Assembly: GCA_040954595.2 (NCBI GenBank)
Contig: CM082589.2
Span: 10,788,001-10,852,000 of the forward strand
Reading direction: 5' to 3'
Source: Balanoglossus misakiensis
Lineage: Eukaryota; Hemichordata
Length of the DNA: 64,000 nucleotides
Shown: in pieces, positions 26,157 through 35,751 of the stretch
Layout of the letters: every line of letters starts with the position of its first letter
Position numbering within the stretch: the stretch's first letter is position 1
Program-made: the position numbers and the translations under genes
Notes under the pieces: model-generated
What the model saw: only the letters and a program-made list of their open reading frames with translations
Told to the model about the DNA's origin: nothing
The model's database searches: none

Positions 26157-26372
26157 GATTTAGTGGACCCAATCGAGATGGCAGTGTGGAATATGATTAT
26201 TCAGATGGCAGGAAAGGTAGTGTCTTTGATGGTCGATGGGCAGACACAGAACCTGATGCCTCCACTGGGCAATGTGTGAGGTTAAACCTCTTTGAAAATA
26301 ATTACCCATTGTATCATGCAAGATGTGATGATGTCAGTCTGTCAATGTGTGAAGTAGCAGCTTGTGCTGAAG
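26157..26372 (+). CDS. Exon: CTLD last part
   Basis: 216 bases between TTTTATAG and GTAAGT, phase 1 to phase 1. Begins GFSGPNRDGSVEYDYSDG and continues through DGRWADTEPD, TGQCVRL, ARCDD and SMCE. EPD sits where many lectins have the EPN or QPD calcium/sugar motif, so carbohydrate binding is possible but unproven. The closing cysteine is in MCE. The exon ends in a linker with CAEG before the CUB region. Confidence 0.9.
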
Positions 26373-26466
26373 GTAAGTCTGATTCAAATCAGCTAGAATC
26401 TTCCCTTACTCGCATCAGGTCTTTACTTTTCTCGCACTGCTGTAGTCACCTCCCAATATATATACT

Positions 26467-26766
26467 AAGAGAGAGTGTGTGCAAAAGAGCGGGAGGGAGA
26501 GGCTGGGAGGGGAGAGTGAGAGGGGAGGGAGAGAGAGCTGGAGAGTGACAGGGAGGGAGGGAGGGAGGGTGGTAGTGAGGGAGAGGGGGAGAGAGAACTA
26601 GAGGGAGAGGGAGGGGTAGAGGGGGGTAGGGAGGGAGAGAGAGCTAGAGAGGGGTGGGAGGGAGGGAGAGGGGCGGGAGAGGGGAGGGAGAGGGGCGGGA
26701 GAGGGGAGGGAGAGAGCTAGAGAGGGAGGGGGAGGGGGTGGAAGGGAGGGAAGGAGAGAGAGTTAG
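26467..26766. repeat. Purine-rich low-complexity tract (GGGA/GAGA)
   Basis: About 300 bases almost entirely of A and G on the plus strand, built from GGGAGGGAGAG-type repeats. Open frames through it are composition artefacts. Homopurine mirror repeats of this kind can adopt triplex structure; that is general knowledge and untested here. Confidence 0.85.
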
Positions 26767-26970
26767 AGTCCCCTAAGCAATACAAGATATACTTGGAAGA
26801 GCTCACCACTAAAAGTTAAACAAGGGGGATCAGATCATGTGATGTCTCCTTGGGTGCAGAATGGTGTTATATTTGAAATTCAAAATTGAGGCCAGTTGTC
26901 GCTAGATAATTCCACTCATTAATTGTATGGTTATGTTTACTTAACAATTTCTTTTAGACTATTTATGTAA

Positions 26971-27074
26971 TAGAGAACCACCGACCCCGAGGTGGTTCTT
27001 GGTTTCGAATTGCCGAGGGCCGCAGGCCCGAGGCGATTGGAAACCAAGAACCACTGAGGGGGAGGTGGTTCTCT
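26971..27074. repeat. Inverted repeat with 44-bp imperfect arms
   Basis: TAGAGAACCACC at 26971 pairs with GGTGGTTCTCTA ending at 27074; the arms share GTGGTTCTTGGTTTC and enclose a GC-rich loop. It may mark one end of a DNA element extending to about 28436, where TCGTGGTTTA mirrors TAAACCACGA at 27078. Confidence 0.6.
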
Positions 27075-28297
27075 AACTTAAACCACGACCCCCCACAGAC
27101 ATTGTCACCATTGGAGCTTCGTGTACCACAAAGACGTCGTTTTACTCAACGATTCAATAAAATGAACGAACAAAAGCTTATCAAAAGAGGCTTATTCTTC
27201 ATTGCTGACTGTGAAATTTGGTTGGCCACCCCTTTTCCTATAAATGAATCATGTCGTGGGCAGGTAGTTCTAGACCGCCCTGCTGGGCCTTACAAGATCG
27301 CCCACGCTTGACAGGTGTTACTCTAAATGTTCATGCTTACGTGTCAGAGTGATATGCTAATTTCAAACACTAATTTGCATCAAATTAAACTTTACAGGTG
27401 TGTTACGTAGTGTATTATGGGAAGCGTTACAGCTATTGGGGTTTTGCGTGCACATGGTAAGCTTACGCGAAAATTTTCTAGGCCAAATGCAGAAGGCCTA
27501 CATGTAAGTGTCACGTTTTTTTTTATTTTCCTTCAAATGTCCATGAAATCGATCTGAAGATACATGTAGTTCCGATCTATATCATCTGCGAAAACAAGCG
27601 GCTACATGTTGGTAAAGCAAAAACCGGGTAACAATGCTCTACATGGTACTACTGCCCGTCTGTGTATTGGCCTCCCTGGCTTTTGAACGAACCACTCTCT
27701 ACGAGCCACAGCGGCAACACGTCTGTATGGTAGCGATATTGGTGAGTAACTCATCTGCGAAAAGACTTGATACCGAAGTGAATCCGTCCGACATTACAAA
27801 CACACGTCTGGTGTACAGCAACAAAAAGTAAGCAGAATTTTGCAAGGTACGCGGGTTTTAGGCCTAAAACAGCCAACCTTGTTACATGTCGGTAGTGAAG
27901 CAAAATCGAAGTGAAGCATCTGGTTAGAGTAATGCAAGCAAATCTGGGGATAATGTGATTTAGTATAATTTTCTAGAAATTTGTAGTTAATTTATTGCAA
28001 CGTTAGTTTGTTTCTGGTGAATTGATTTTTGTCTATTTTATACTTTTATTATCATGTTATGAAGACTCTCGAGAGCCACCAAGACATTAGCTTTGTACGT
28101 CAGTAGACAAAACTGTGAATGTGAAGCATTGAATGAAATGATCCGGAGACTGTCGCATATCCAGTTCGCTTTCAATCAACATAACAATTACTCTATTCAA
28201 ATGAAATGTACTTTGAATACAGGTATAGAAGTAAATGTAATTATGCAAATAAAGCATTGTGTATTTGTATTTTTGTTACGACAGGTGAGACTGAGTC

Positions 28298-28346
28298 CTG
28301 CGGTAGTTCTAGAACCCCCGGAGGTAGTTCTAGAACTACCCGGGAC
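28298..28346. repeat. Clustered GGTAGTTCTAGAAC motifs
   Basis: GGTAGTTCTAGAAC occurs twice in direct orientation and CTAGAACTACC immediately follows in inverse, with a related GGTAGTTCTAGACC at about 27262. It is probably part of the same mobile element as 26971-27074. No gene is evident. Confidence 0.5.
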
Positions 28347-28514
28347 TTGGTTTTAAACCTGTGGTTTTGTGTGAGACGGAGGTTCTCTCAGTGAATGACT
28401 TGTCTATTGAATAGTGTGACGTCACGATCGTGGTTTAATTGTATGATCATCTCCTTTGCAACTAAAGACTACTTTTGAACTGTCAGCATAAATTCTGATC
28501 CTCAAAGAATTTTG

Positions 28515-28709
28515 TACTGTAAACAGGAAATTTTCGCGAGCGATACATTTTTGCGAACTATGCGAGAGCCAAAAAAACGCGAAAATAAACAAGTTGTGTC
28601 AAAATGTTTTTCGAAGATAACAATGCCGTGAAATATGAGAATGCGAAAATCAATCATCGCATAACAGTTGCCACTTTTGATATCATGAAAAATTTCCTGT
28701 TTTACAGTA
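28515..28709. mobile_element. MITE family B, copy 1 (TA-flanked)
   Basis: Inverted termini CTGTAAACAGGAAATTTTC and GAAAAATTTCCTGTTTTACAG lie between TA dinucleotides. The interior has TTTTCGCG, GAACTATGCGAGAGCC and GATAACAATGCC blocks shared with five other places in these introns. TA target duplication suggests a Tc1/mariner-type helper. Confidence 0.8.
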
Positions 28710-29020
28710 TGTCATAAATATAAATCAGAAACAAAACTGGGCCAAGTATTTTAAGAATCTGGCATCTGTCACACTGATAGTTTGAGCTTAGAGAATCATA
28801 ATATGCGGTTCTTGGAATTTTCGGGTGTGATAAATGTCGTTTCAAAATTTTTACATTTGATTTATACTAATACAAACATTGTTTTATACATGTACATTGG
28901 ATACTCACTGTTGGTGAAGTAATTTTATCATCAATGAAATTTCGTCAACTTGATGAGCTGAATCTTTATGACCATTCATCACACAAACATACTCTTTCTT
29001 TTTATTTTAATGATATTCAG

Positions 29021-29156
29021 GAACATGTGGTGGTTTGGAAACTGGTGAATCGGGGACCTTTCACAGCACTGGATACCCAGATGATAATTATTACATTCTA
29101 CAAGAATGTATTTGGACAATCCAGGGACCTGCAACATCCAGAATAAGTGCTCACTT
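29021..29156 (+). CDS. Exon: CUB1 first half (3' boundary uncertain)
   Basis: Starts after TGATATTCAG in phase 1 and reads GTCGGLETGESGTFHSTGY with PDDNY, ECIWTI and GPATSRISAHL following: the CGG, F-x-STGYPD and C-x-W-x-I landmarks of a CUB domain. A stop comes at 29158. The best donor (GTAAAC at 29157) ends in phase 2, yet the next exon reads in phase 0, so the join does not work as drawn. From 29146 the sequence also belongs to an inverted repeat with 25770-25816. Confidence 0.7.
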
Positions 29157-29195
29157 GTAAACTGTCAAATTCCAAAACCAGTTATTTTTTACAGT
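29146..29195. repeat. Inverted-repeat partner of 25770-25816
   Basis: About 48 bases from AGTGCTCACTTGTAAACTG to CCAGTTATTTTTTACA are the reverse complement of 25770-25816 with a single clear mismatch. The copy here overlaps the end of the CUB1 exon and its candidate donor. The spacing is 3.3 kb. Confidence 0.8.
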
Positions 29196-29920
29196 AAAAC
29201 TTGCATAAACCACTAACTCTGTCTAATCTGGAAACCTGCCTATACAAAACACCTTTTCCCGTCCATTCGACATACAAACACTTTAAAAAAAAAAACAGAC
29301 ACATGTATTAGATTTAAATTCATTTCAACTAAAAAAAAATAATTTGATTTTTTTCTTCCTTATAACAAACATGATTTTTGGTAAACTTTTGAATTAAAGG
29401 GCCATTATCTATAACTTCAGGCTAGTTTATCAATAATTTTGTTTTGTGTTTATTACACCTCACGTATTATACCGTTTTCGTGATTGGCTGAGACGCGCTC
29501 ACGTGATATAGAAAAAAAAGTGATATAACATGGCTAGAGTTGATAAAGCCCTGTCGCGTGCGCTGATATTGCCCGCTTGGTTGTTTTGGTGTTCTGGGCA
29601 CGACTTCTGCGCGTTCCAAACTGTCATTCAATGGCTTCCTTCACGATCAGTCAACTCCCGCATCTATATGGCTTCAAAGCGACACACAGGCTTAACACCT
29701 GTTCTACTGGATGATATTTTACTGCAAACGGGCAGTAAATACACCAAAATCGCAACCAACAGCGCAGTATTTTCAAAATAATCTAAGTTCGAAGTAGGTA
29801 TCGTATAATTCTTGGGAGATCGAGACATTTTACATTCTCAGCAACGTACGACATATGGACGCGAGTCTACATGCTACATGCTGCAGTGTATGTACGTTCA
29901 AATGTTCGGCGTAATAAAAT

Positions 29921-30104
29921 TAATAACACATTATGCTCGGGCAACATCACGATTTGAAGCCTGCCCTCGGGCTGGTGATCTCTGACCAAAATATTGATGA
30001 TACCCTCGCCTGCGGCTCGGGCATCATCAATATTATGGTCAGAGATCACCATCCCTCATGCAGGCTTCAAATCGTGATATTGCCCTCGCTATCATGTGTT
30101 ATTA
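29921..30104. mobile_element. Foldback element with about 75-bp imperfect arms
   Basis: TAATAACACA at the left and TGTGTTATT at the right are outer ends; the arms share ATCACGATTTGAAGCCTGC and GGTGATCTCTGACC, and fold on a CTCGCCTGCGGCTCGGG loop. It is probably a MITE in the intron of CUB1. The target duplication is unclear. Confidence 0.7.
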
Positions 30105-30470
30105 TTTAAATTAAACACTTTTTCTTGTTCCTCTCCTCATGAGTAACCCATCACACCCAGCTCTCTGCTTGTCAACGAGTCATGTGTATGTGTACTGACT
30201 GTTGTTATTATTTACGAATGTTTTCAAACAACAACAATGCCGATTGTGCCCTCATAGGTTTTGTTGAGAAGTTAAGACTATGGATTTAACTCTGCCCTGC
30301 GTAGCTGAACAAGAAACTATAATTGATACACAGAATAGAAATACTGAAAAATGCAAAAAGTTACAGCTAATGGGGCTTAAGTCATGAAACTGTGTTTATT
30401 TTCATGTATATTGGCTTGAGACAGCTCACTATTTATGATGTGTGTTGTGACATTTTTTTATTCTTTTCAG

Positions 30471-30672
30471 TTTCTACATTTTGACACTGAACTTTATCAT
30501 GATACTGTTGTCATTGTCGAGGTGTCTGTGTTTGACCCATCCAAAGTTCTTGCCACATACAGTGGACCGGACCAGCCTGATGAAGTTATTAGCAGTGGTA
30601 ATGCAATGTTGGTGAAATTTCTCTCAGATAGTTCGCATACTGCTACTGGCTTTGAAGCATCTTGGCAAGCAG
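30471..30672 (+). CDS. Exon: CUB1 second half
   Basis: 202 bases after ATTCTTTTCAG, ending at GTAATA, phase 0 to phase 1. Reads FLHFDTELYHDTVVIVEVS and continues with ATYSGPDQPDEVISSGNAML and FLSDSSHTATGFEASWQA. The Glu of FDTE, the Asp of YHD and the Asp of SDSS match the acidic triad of calcium-binding CUB domains. Joins in phase to the next exon (WQAVYSLCGG). Confidence 0.85.
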
Positions 30673-30965
30673 GTAATACCAAGTTTTATACATAATGTAA
30701 AACTGGAAATTTTCGCAAACGATAAATTTTCGCGAACTACACATAAACTTTGCATGTGTGGACACAAGGCAACTAAAAGCATTAATGCTCTGTGTTTACC
30801 TTAGGCAAATAGTGTCTCTGAAACGTTTCGAATTTTACCCTACGTGAACCTGGTATAACATTATAGATTGCACATGTAGGCAATATTTGCCCTACCTCGA
30901 CTGTGATCTTGCTGATGTCCTGTTTGTGAAGTGTTTCTGTTAAGATGACTTCTTCTTTCTTTCAG

Positions 30966-31142
30966 TGTATTCTTTGTGTGGTGGGAATTTCATAGCACAG
31001 TCATATAAACAGAATCTCAGCAGTACAGAATATTTTGAAGGCAAGAATTATCTCAACAATGAAGATTGTAACTGACAGCTGGCATCATTCACAACAGAAT
31101 TTGTTGTCACTTTACAGGTAGTGGATTCAGATGCAATTAATC
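30966..31142 (+). pseudogene. Exon: CUB2 first half with in-frame TGA
   Basis: Starts after TCTTTCAG and reads YSLCGGNFIAQSYKQNLSS, then YFEGKNYLNNEDCN, a TGA at 31073-31075, QLASFTTEFVVTLQVVDSDAIN. The stop falls exactly where CUB domains have the Trp of C-x-W, one base change from TGG. The frame is otherwise open and CUB-like on both sides. The donor that fits phase is GTGTGA at 31143; a stronger GTGAGT at 31145 does not. At 177 bases, phase 1 to 1, the exon could be skipped without shifting frame. Confidence 0.75.
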
Positions 31143-31486
31143 GTGTGAGTTGTTTTACAGCATGACAAAAATTAGTAATTATATTTTTAAAAATACATTT
31201 TATTTTTGTCATTTCTGGTCAATTCTCAGTAGTCACTTTTCCGATTTCTTAAAATTTGGTTTACAAGGACCTACAATATTTGTTATTATGGTGTACATAA
31301 ACATGTGACAAATATCAATACTGGGGAGGAGGGGGGTGGGTAGTTTTAGACATTTTTGGTCCAAAAGTCCACTTATGTCAGAAACGGCTCTTCCAGTTGT
31401 TTTGGATTTTGGTTTATTGGGATGTGAAAATATTCTTTATCAGATGTATTCTTATATTACCTCATCAATGCTAAAGGTGTCCTTAT

Positions 31487-31762
31487 AGGGACGAAGTCTC
31501 TCTCTCTCGCTGCCCTTTTCCCATTAATTATGTTTGATACAAGACACCGTTTATGTTATTCTACATGAGGATATATAGTGAATCAACATTCGACCACACA
31601 CACCTTCCATCCCATTTTTAGGATATGAGAGTAAAAATCTCGCCAAAAATGAAGCGGGATGGAATGTTGATTCACTATATATCCACATCTAGAATAACAT
31701 AAACGATAATCAAACGATAATTAATGGAAAAGGGGCAGCGAGAGAGAGAGAGACTTTGCCCC
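31487..31762. mobile_element. Foldback MITE family A, copy 3
   Basis: TTAT (31483-31486) and TTAA (31763-31766) flank AGGGACGAAGTCTCTCTC and its inverted partner near 31735-31762. Family landmarks ATTATGTTTGATACAAGACA and GGGATGGAATG are present. The left target copy has one change from TTAA. Confidence 0.8.
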
Positions 31763-31896
31763 TTAATGGTTTTGTGTAGGAAATTGTGATCACTATGATT
31801 GTACGGTATGTCACATTTAAATGTACATATCAAATGGGAGCAAAGTGTCTTTGATGCTATTTTTTATATCTTTTCCGTTTATCTCCTTTGCAACAG

Positions 31897-32079
31897 AAGA
31901 TGGGGCTGATCAAGTGTCTGTATACGATGGCGCTGAACTGAATCCTGCCCTCAGACTTGCTTTATTTTCTGGGATGGAGTTACCCAATGTCATCATATCT
32001 TCCAAAAGTATGATGAGAGTTGACATTAAGAGTGATGATGCAGTTACAATGAGAGGTTTTCATGTACATTACTGGGCAG
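31897..32079 (+). CDS. Exon: CUB2 second half
   Basis: 183 bases after CTTTGCAACAG, ending at GTAGGT, phase 1 to 1. Reads DGADQVSVYDGAELNPALRL, ALFSGMELPNVIISS, MMRVDIKSDDAVTMRGFHVHYWA: the VYDG, SSxxM and SD...GF..HYWA landmarks of the second half of a CUB domain. It has no frame lesion, in contrast to the preceding exon. Confidence 0.88.
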
Positions 32080-32164
32080 GTAGGTAACGCATTCAAATTG
32101 ATCAAGACGTTGTTTGAATGAAGAGGCAATCAAGGATTCATGATGCAAGAGAACAATGTTTTAA

Positions 32165-32513
32165 AGGGACAAACACTCTCTCTCGCTACCCTTTTTCCAG
32201 GAATTATGATGATACAATACAGCGTTTATGTTATTCTACATGTGGATATATATTAAAACAACGTTTGACCACAAACAACTTCCATCCCACTTGTAGACAC
32301 AAGAGTGAAAAAACTCGCCAAAATGAATAATTGGTCTCTACCGTTTATTCATTTTGGCAATATTTTTACTCTCATATCCTACAAACGGGATGGAAGTTGT
32401 GCGTGGTTGAATGTTGATTCACTATATATCCACATGTAGAATAACATAAACAGTGTCTTGTATCAAACATAGTTAATGGAAAAAGGGCAGCGAGTGAGAG
32501 AAACTTTGTCCCT
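32165..32513. mobile_element. Foldback MITE family A, copy 4 (TTAA target duplication)
   Basis: TTAA at 32161-32164 and 32514-32517 flank inverted AGGGACAAACACTCTCTC and GAGAAACTTTGTCCCT. The arms share the family blocks TACAGCGTTTATGTTATTCTACATG and TGGAAGTTGTG. It lies in the CUB2-CUB3 intron. Confidence 0.87.
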
Positions 32514-32889
32514 TTAAATCACTTAAAATCATTCCCAAAGAATTTCAACCCAGTAAGAATTGTAAGGATCACAGATCTATCTTCTTTTGCCATTCTTTCT
32601 GGAAGTTTATAATATAAGCTAATCTGATACTGGGTCATTATGAAACTTTTTAACAGAAAAAATAACAAAATGTGAAAAAAGTTAAATGAGTTTAATTTGA
32701 TAACTACATGTATAACGACAGAAAGGTTTGACCTAAGGAAGTCATATACAGTTAACAGTCATTTCTTCTGTCGCGTACGACTTTTTATCCAGAAGGCAAT
32801 TATTATGTGATTTGATCCCCTAGCACAAAATAAAAGGCAGCCAGGATTACACCAAACCTGTGGATTGAATTCATTATTCCTTGTTTGGT

Positions 32890-33420
32890 ATTTTTAGCTT
32901 GGCTGTCACTTGTGTCAGCCAAGCTGTAGCAGTAGGTTGATAAGTGTCCGTCTGTCGTCCGGCGTCCGTTGTCCGTCGTCCGTCAACTTTCGGTATTTCA
33001 ATCTTCTTCGTTAAAACGACATTGCATATTTAGCTATAATTTGGTAGGAATGTGTGTTATGGTGCCCCTACCTGATTTTGTAAATTTGGATTTGATGGGG
33101 TCATAAATATGCAAATTAGATCTAAAATAGAATGTTGGTCAAACATTTTCTTCTCCCTAACTACATGTACGATGGAGCTGAAATTTGGCAGGAATGTGTG
33201 TTATGGTGCCCCTACCTGATTTCATAAATTTGGATATGATCGGGTCATGAATATGCAAATTAGATCTAAAAATATAATTTTTGGTAAAAAATCTTCTTCT
33301 CCCTAACTACATGTACGATGGAGCTGAAATTTGGTAGAATGTGTGTTATGGTGCCCCTACCTGATTTTGTTTTATTGGAATTTTGATCGGGTCATGAATA
33401 TGCAAATTAGTACCTTGGTA
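32890..33420. repeat. Tandem 144-bp repeat, about three copies, after a GTCCGTC-rich leader
   Basis: GGAATGTGTGTTATGGTGCC recurs at about 33047, 33191 and 33336 (the third with a 1-base loss), giving periods of 144 and 145. Each is followed by CCTACCTGATTT and a GGGTCATGAATATGCAAAT block. The leader contains GTCCGTCTGTCGTCCGGCG and an AGCTTGGCTGTC/AGCCAAGCT inverted pair near 32897-32928. Probably one mobile element with internal repeats. Confidence 0.75.
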
Positions 33421-33647
33421 CTTCCTTTTGATGTTGTTCTTTAGGAATAAATTCTTTCTTTCTTTAGCACAATGAATCAGGCTGAATGTGGATATTAAAT
33501 ACTTGTGATGTCTATGTTTGGTTTTGTTTAATAGAATACAATTGTTATGATTAAAACCTAGGGTATTCATATCATTGCCCAGCTATAGGTTTCACTGTTA
33601 AAGTCAGCAGAGCTCTTTTGACCGATAGGTCACTTGTTTCTTTAAAG

Positions 33648-33832
33648 GTTGCCAGGGAATTGAAATTCTGCGTAGTTTTGGCACGATTCAGTCACCAGGG
33701 TATGATGTTAGCACTTACCCTGATGATGTTATGTGTAGCTGGTTAATCAAGGAACCAACTGGAAGACCATTAACTCTTATCTTTGATGAGAACTTTGGAT
33801 TAGAGAGGAACACAGATGTTGATTACATCATT
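33648..33832 (+). CDS. Exon: CUB3 first half
   Basis: 185 bases after TTTCTTTAAAG, ending at GTGAGT, phase 1 to 0. Reads GCQGIEILRSFGTIQSPGYD, then YPDDVMCSWLIKEP and LTLIFDENFGLERNTDVDYII. Contains F-G-x-I-x-SPGYD, C-S-W-L-I and F-x-LE, all CUB landmarks, with the Glu and Asp of a calcium site. Confidence 0.9.
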
Positions 33833-33997
33833 GTGAGTATCAGATATGATCATGAGTCAGCCATGTTAAAAATATTTGTCATATTAAAAAATTTGTCATA
33901 TTATTTTGCAGTGATTTTAGTTTGACAATTTTGGCAGACATTACTTCAAACTATACAACTTTGGAACACAATTTGGAAATTTAATTAATCACATATA

Positions 33998-34207
33998 TAC
34001 TGTAAAACGGGATACTTTTGCAACATGAAATTTTCGCGTTATCAAAAGAGGCAAGTGTTATGCAACAATAACTTTTCACGTTCTTGTATTTCACTGCATC
34101 ATTATCCCCGAAAAACATTTTTACGCAACTTTTTATTTTCATGTTTTGATGGCTCTCACGTAGATCGCGAAAATTTATTGTTTGCGAACATTTCCCATTT
34201 TACAGTA
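33998..34207. mobile_element. MITE family B, copy 2
   Basis: TACTGTAAAACGGGATAC at the left and TTCCCATTTTACAGTA at the right, with the TTTTCGCG and GGCTCTCACG-type interior of the family. It follows the CUB3 first-half exon by about 165 bases. Confidence 0.8.
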
Positions 34208-34249
34208 TGTTGAGTAGCTGTTACAGCAGGAAATGCAACAAGGATTGAA

Positions 34250-34448
34250 TACTATAAAATTTTCGTGAACGATAAATTTTCGTAAACTATGTGAGAGCCA
34301 AAAAATATGAAAATAAAAAGTCGCTTAAAATGCTTCAGAGATAACAATGCAGTAAAATATGCCAATGTGAAAATTAATTGTCGCGTAACAGTAGCCACCT
34401 TTGATATCGCGAAAATTTCCTGTTGTGAAGATTTCCCGTTTTACGGTA
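34250..34448. mobile_element. MITE family B, copy 3
   Basis: TACTATAAAATTTTCGTG at the left and TTCCCGTTTTACGGTA at the right. It is more diverged than the other copies and ends 37 bases before the next exon. Confidence 0.75.
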
Positions 34449-34485
34449 TTTACAATGCATGCTTAATTTGTCTTTGTTTCTGAAG

Positions 34486-34669
34486 GTATACAATGGTACT
34501 GAGAGTGATGATGATGTCATTATTGGTCCATGGAGTGGCAATTCTGATGGAGTCATTGATGGCACAGTGCCACCACCCGATTGCCGTACAGACATTGGAC
34601 ACTTTTCGGTTGTGTTCAGGAGTAGTAGAACACTACCAGCTAAAGGATTCAGGGCTTCATTTTCACCAG
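34486..34669 (+). CDS. Exon: CUB3 second half
   Basis: 184 bases after GTTTCTGAAG, ending at GTACAC, phase 0 to 1. Reads VYNGTESDDDVIIGPWSGNS, then DCRTDIGHFSVVFRSSRTLP and AKGFRASFSP. VYNG, the third cysteine and F-R-S-S...GFRA-F fit the CUB fold; the third acidic position of the calcium site is replaced (SSR for SDx). Confidence 0.88.
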
Positions 34670-34676
34670 GTACACA

Positions 34677-34887
34677 TACTGTAAAACACTTTATTTTCAC
34701 GAGTTGAAATTTTTCGCGACATCGAGAGAGGCCACTGTTTCGCCAGTATTAATTTTCGCGTTCTCTTATTTCATTCATTGCATCTTTATCTTCAAAAAAA
34801 TTACGCAACTTTTTATTTTCACGCTATTTTGGCTCTCGCGTATTTCGCGAAAATCTCTTGCTCGCGAAAATAAAGTGTTTTACAGTA
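34677..34887. mobile_element. MITE family B, copy 4, adjacent to a splice donor
   Basis: Starts seven bases downstream of the CUB3 exon donor: TACTGTAAAACACTTTATTTTC at the left and GAAAATAAAGTGTTTTACAGTA at the right, nearly perfect inverted termini. TA flanks. Confidence 0.82.
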
Positions 34888-35106
34888 ACTTACTAACATT
34901 TCAGAAAAAGTTGTTACAGAATTCTTAGAAACACACTCTCCCTTTATTCCTTGTGATTTAGAGTCATTAATTGAAAGGTGCAAATGTTTTTGAATTTTTA
35001 CGAAACTTCAAAGAGCTGGAAAAACAGAGACAGTAATTTCTTACAATTGCAATGCAATTTTGGACCATTGACAGGAATGGCAACACTCTTGTATCACACT
35101 CAATAA

Positions 35107-35330
35107 AGTGATGGGGTCGTCGCACTGCGTTTGTTTGTTTATAAACATTGCAATTCATCCACAAATCCCTGAAATTAGACAGCCACGACCTACTAGGATC
35201 TTCAGTTGCTGTCATGGACAGTCTAGGATACTGTCAGCTGCTTCGTTCATTCTAAGAATTATCTTATTTGAGGGATTTGTGGATGAATTGTAATGTTTAT
35301 AAACAAACGCATTGCGACGACCCCTTCACT
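35107..35330. mobile_element. Foldback MITE family E
   Basis: ATAA (35103-35106) and TTAA (35331-35334) flank AGTGATGGGGTCGTCGCACT and its inverted partner ending CGACCCCTTCACT. The arms run about 60 bp and share TTTATAAACATT and ATTCATCCACAAATCCCT. The internal piece 35158-35193 recurs at 39441-39476, at the very edge of the 90-bp satellite. Confidence 0.85.
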
Positions 35331-35405
35331 TTAAAACAACTGACATTTATGAGTTTAAGTATTTGTCTGCATGCATTCTTATCATTGTGATCCTTGTTCT
35401 GACAG

Positions 35406-35510
35406 ACTGTCCCGAAATTGTGATTAGTGAGGGCGTGGTGACCAGTACAGAGATAGAAGGTATGATGTCTCTGTCTCATTCCAATGCTCGGACGGTTATC
35501 CAGTAGTTAA
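35406..35510 (+). pseudogene. Broken exon: sushi 1
   Basis: Starts after TTCTGACAG and joins the CUB3 exon in phase (DCPEIVISEGVVTSTEIEG). Between 35459 and 35461 the frame slips: the sushi-like continuation YDVSVSFQCSDGYPVV is readable only in another frame, as if one base were lost. At 35507-35510 a TTAA begins a MITE C copy and the rest of the sushi domain, with its closing cysteines, is not found. The module is phase 1 on its left and the next exon also begins in phase 1, so skipping it would preserve frame. Confidence 0.75.
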
Positions 35511-35631
35511 AGGGGATGTCCGGTCTAGCTGATATCTACATAATTTTGTAGCTTTGAGGTCACTCTTTCAGGAAAAAAAAAACATTTTCGCCGTGTATAA
35601 GTCGTACCAGCTATGCAAATATGCCTAGCCT
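35511..35631. mobile_element. MITE family C, copy 1, inserted in a sushi exon
   Basis: TTAA (35507-35510) then AGGGGATGTCCGGTCTAGC, TAGCTTTGAGGTCACTC and an A run, matching 39141-39247. The right end is missing and is replaced by a MITE A fragment from 35632. Confidence 0.72.
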
Positions 35632-35697
35632 GGTGTCTTGTATCCAAGATAATTAATGAAAAAAGTGCAGTGATGAGAGAGACTTAATTTGTCTCTT
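35632..35697. mobile_element. MITE family A fragment
   Basis: GGTGTCTTGTATCCAAGATA, AATTAATGAAAAAAGTGCAG and GAGAGACTTAATTTGTCTC match the right terminus of the family A copies. Only one end is present. Confidence 0.65.
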
Positions 35698-35751
35698 GAA
35701 TCTATTGTTAGCAACAACTTGAATGACACTAATTTGTTGTTTATTTTTTAG

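Noticed and set aside
26186-26548. Frame extending the last CTLD exon into the purine tract
   Set aside because: The exon ends at a strong GTAAGT at 26373 in the same phase as the next CUB exon; the rest is intron and purine repeat.
28934-29146. Open frame over the CUB1 exon in another frame
   Set aside because: The CUB motifs lie in a different frame starting at the acceptor 29020/29021.
31073-31075. TGA read as selenocysteine
   Set aside because: CUB domains are not selenoproteins, the position is normally Trp, and no selenocysteine element can be judged without the 3' end of the gene.
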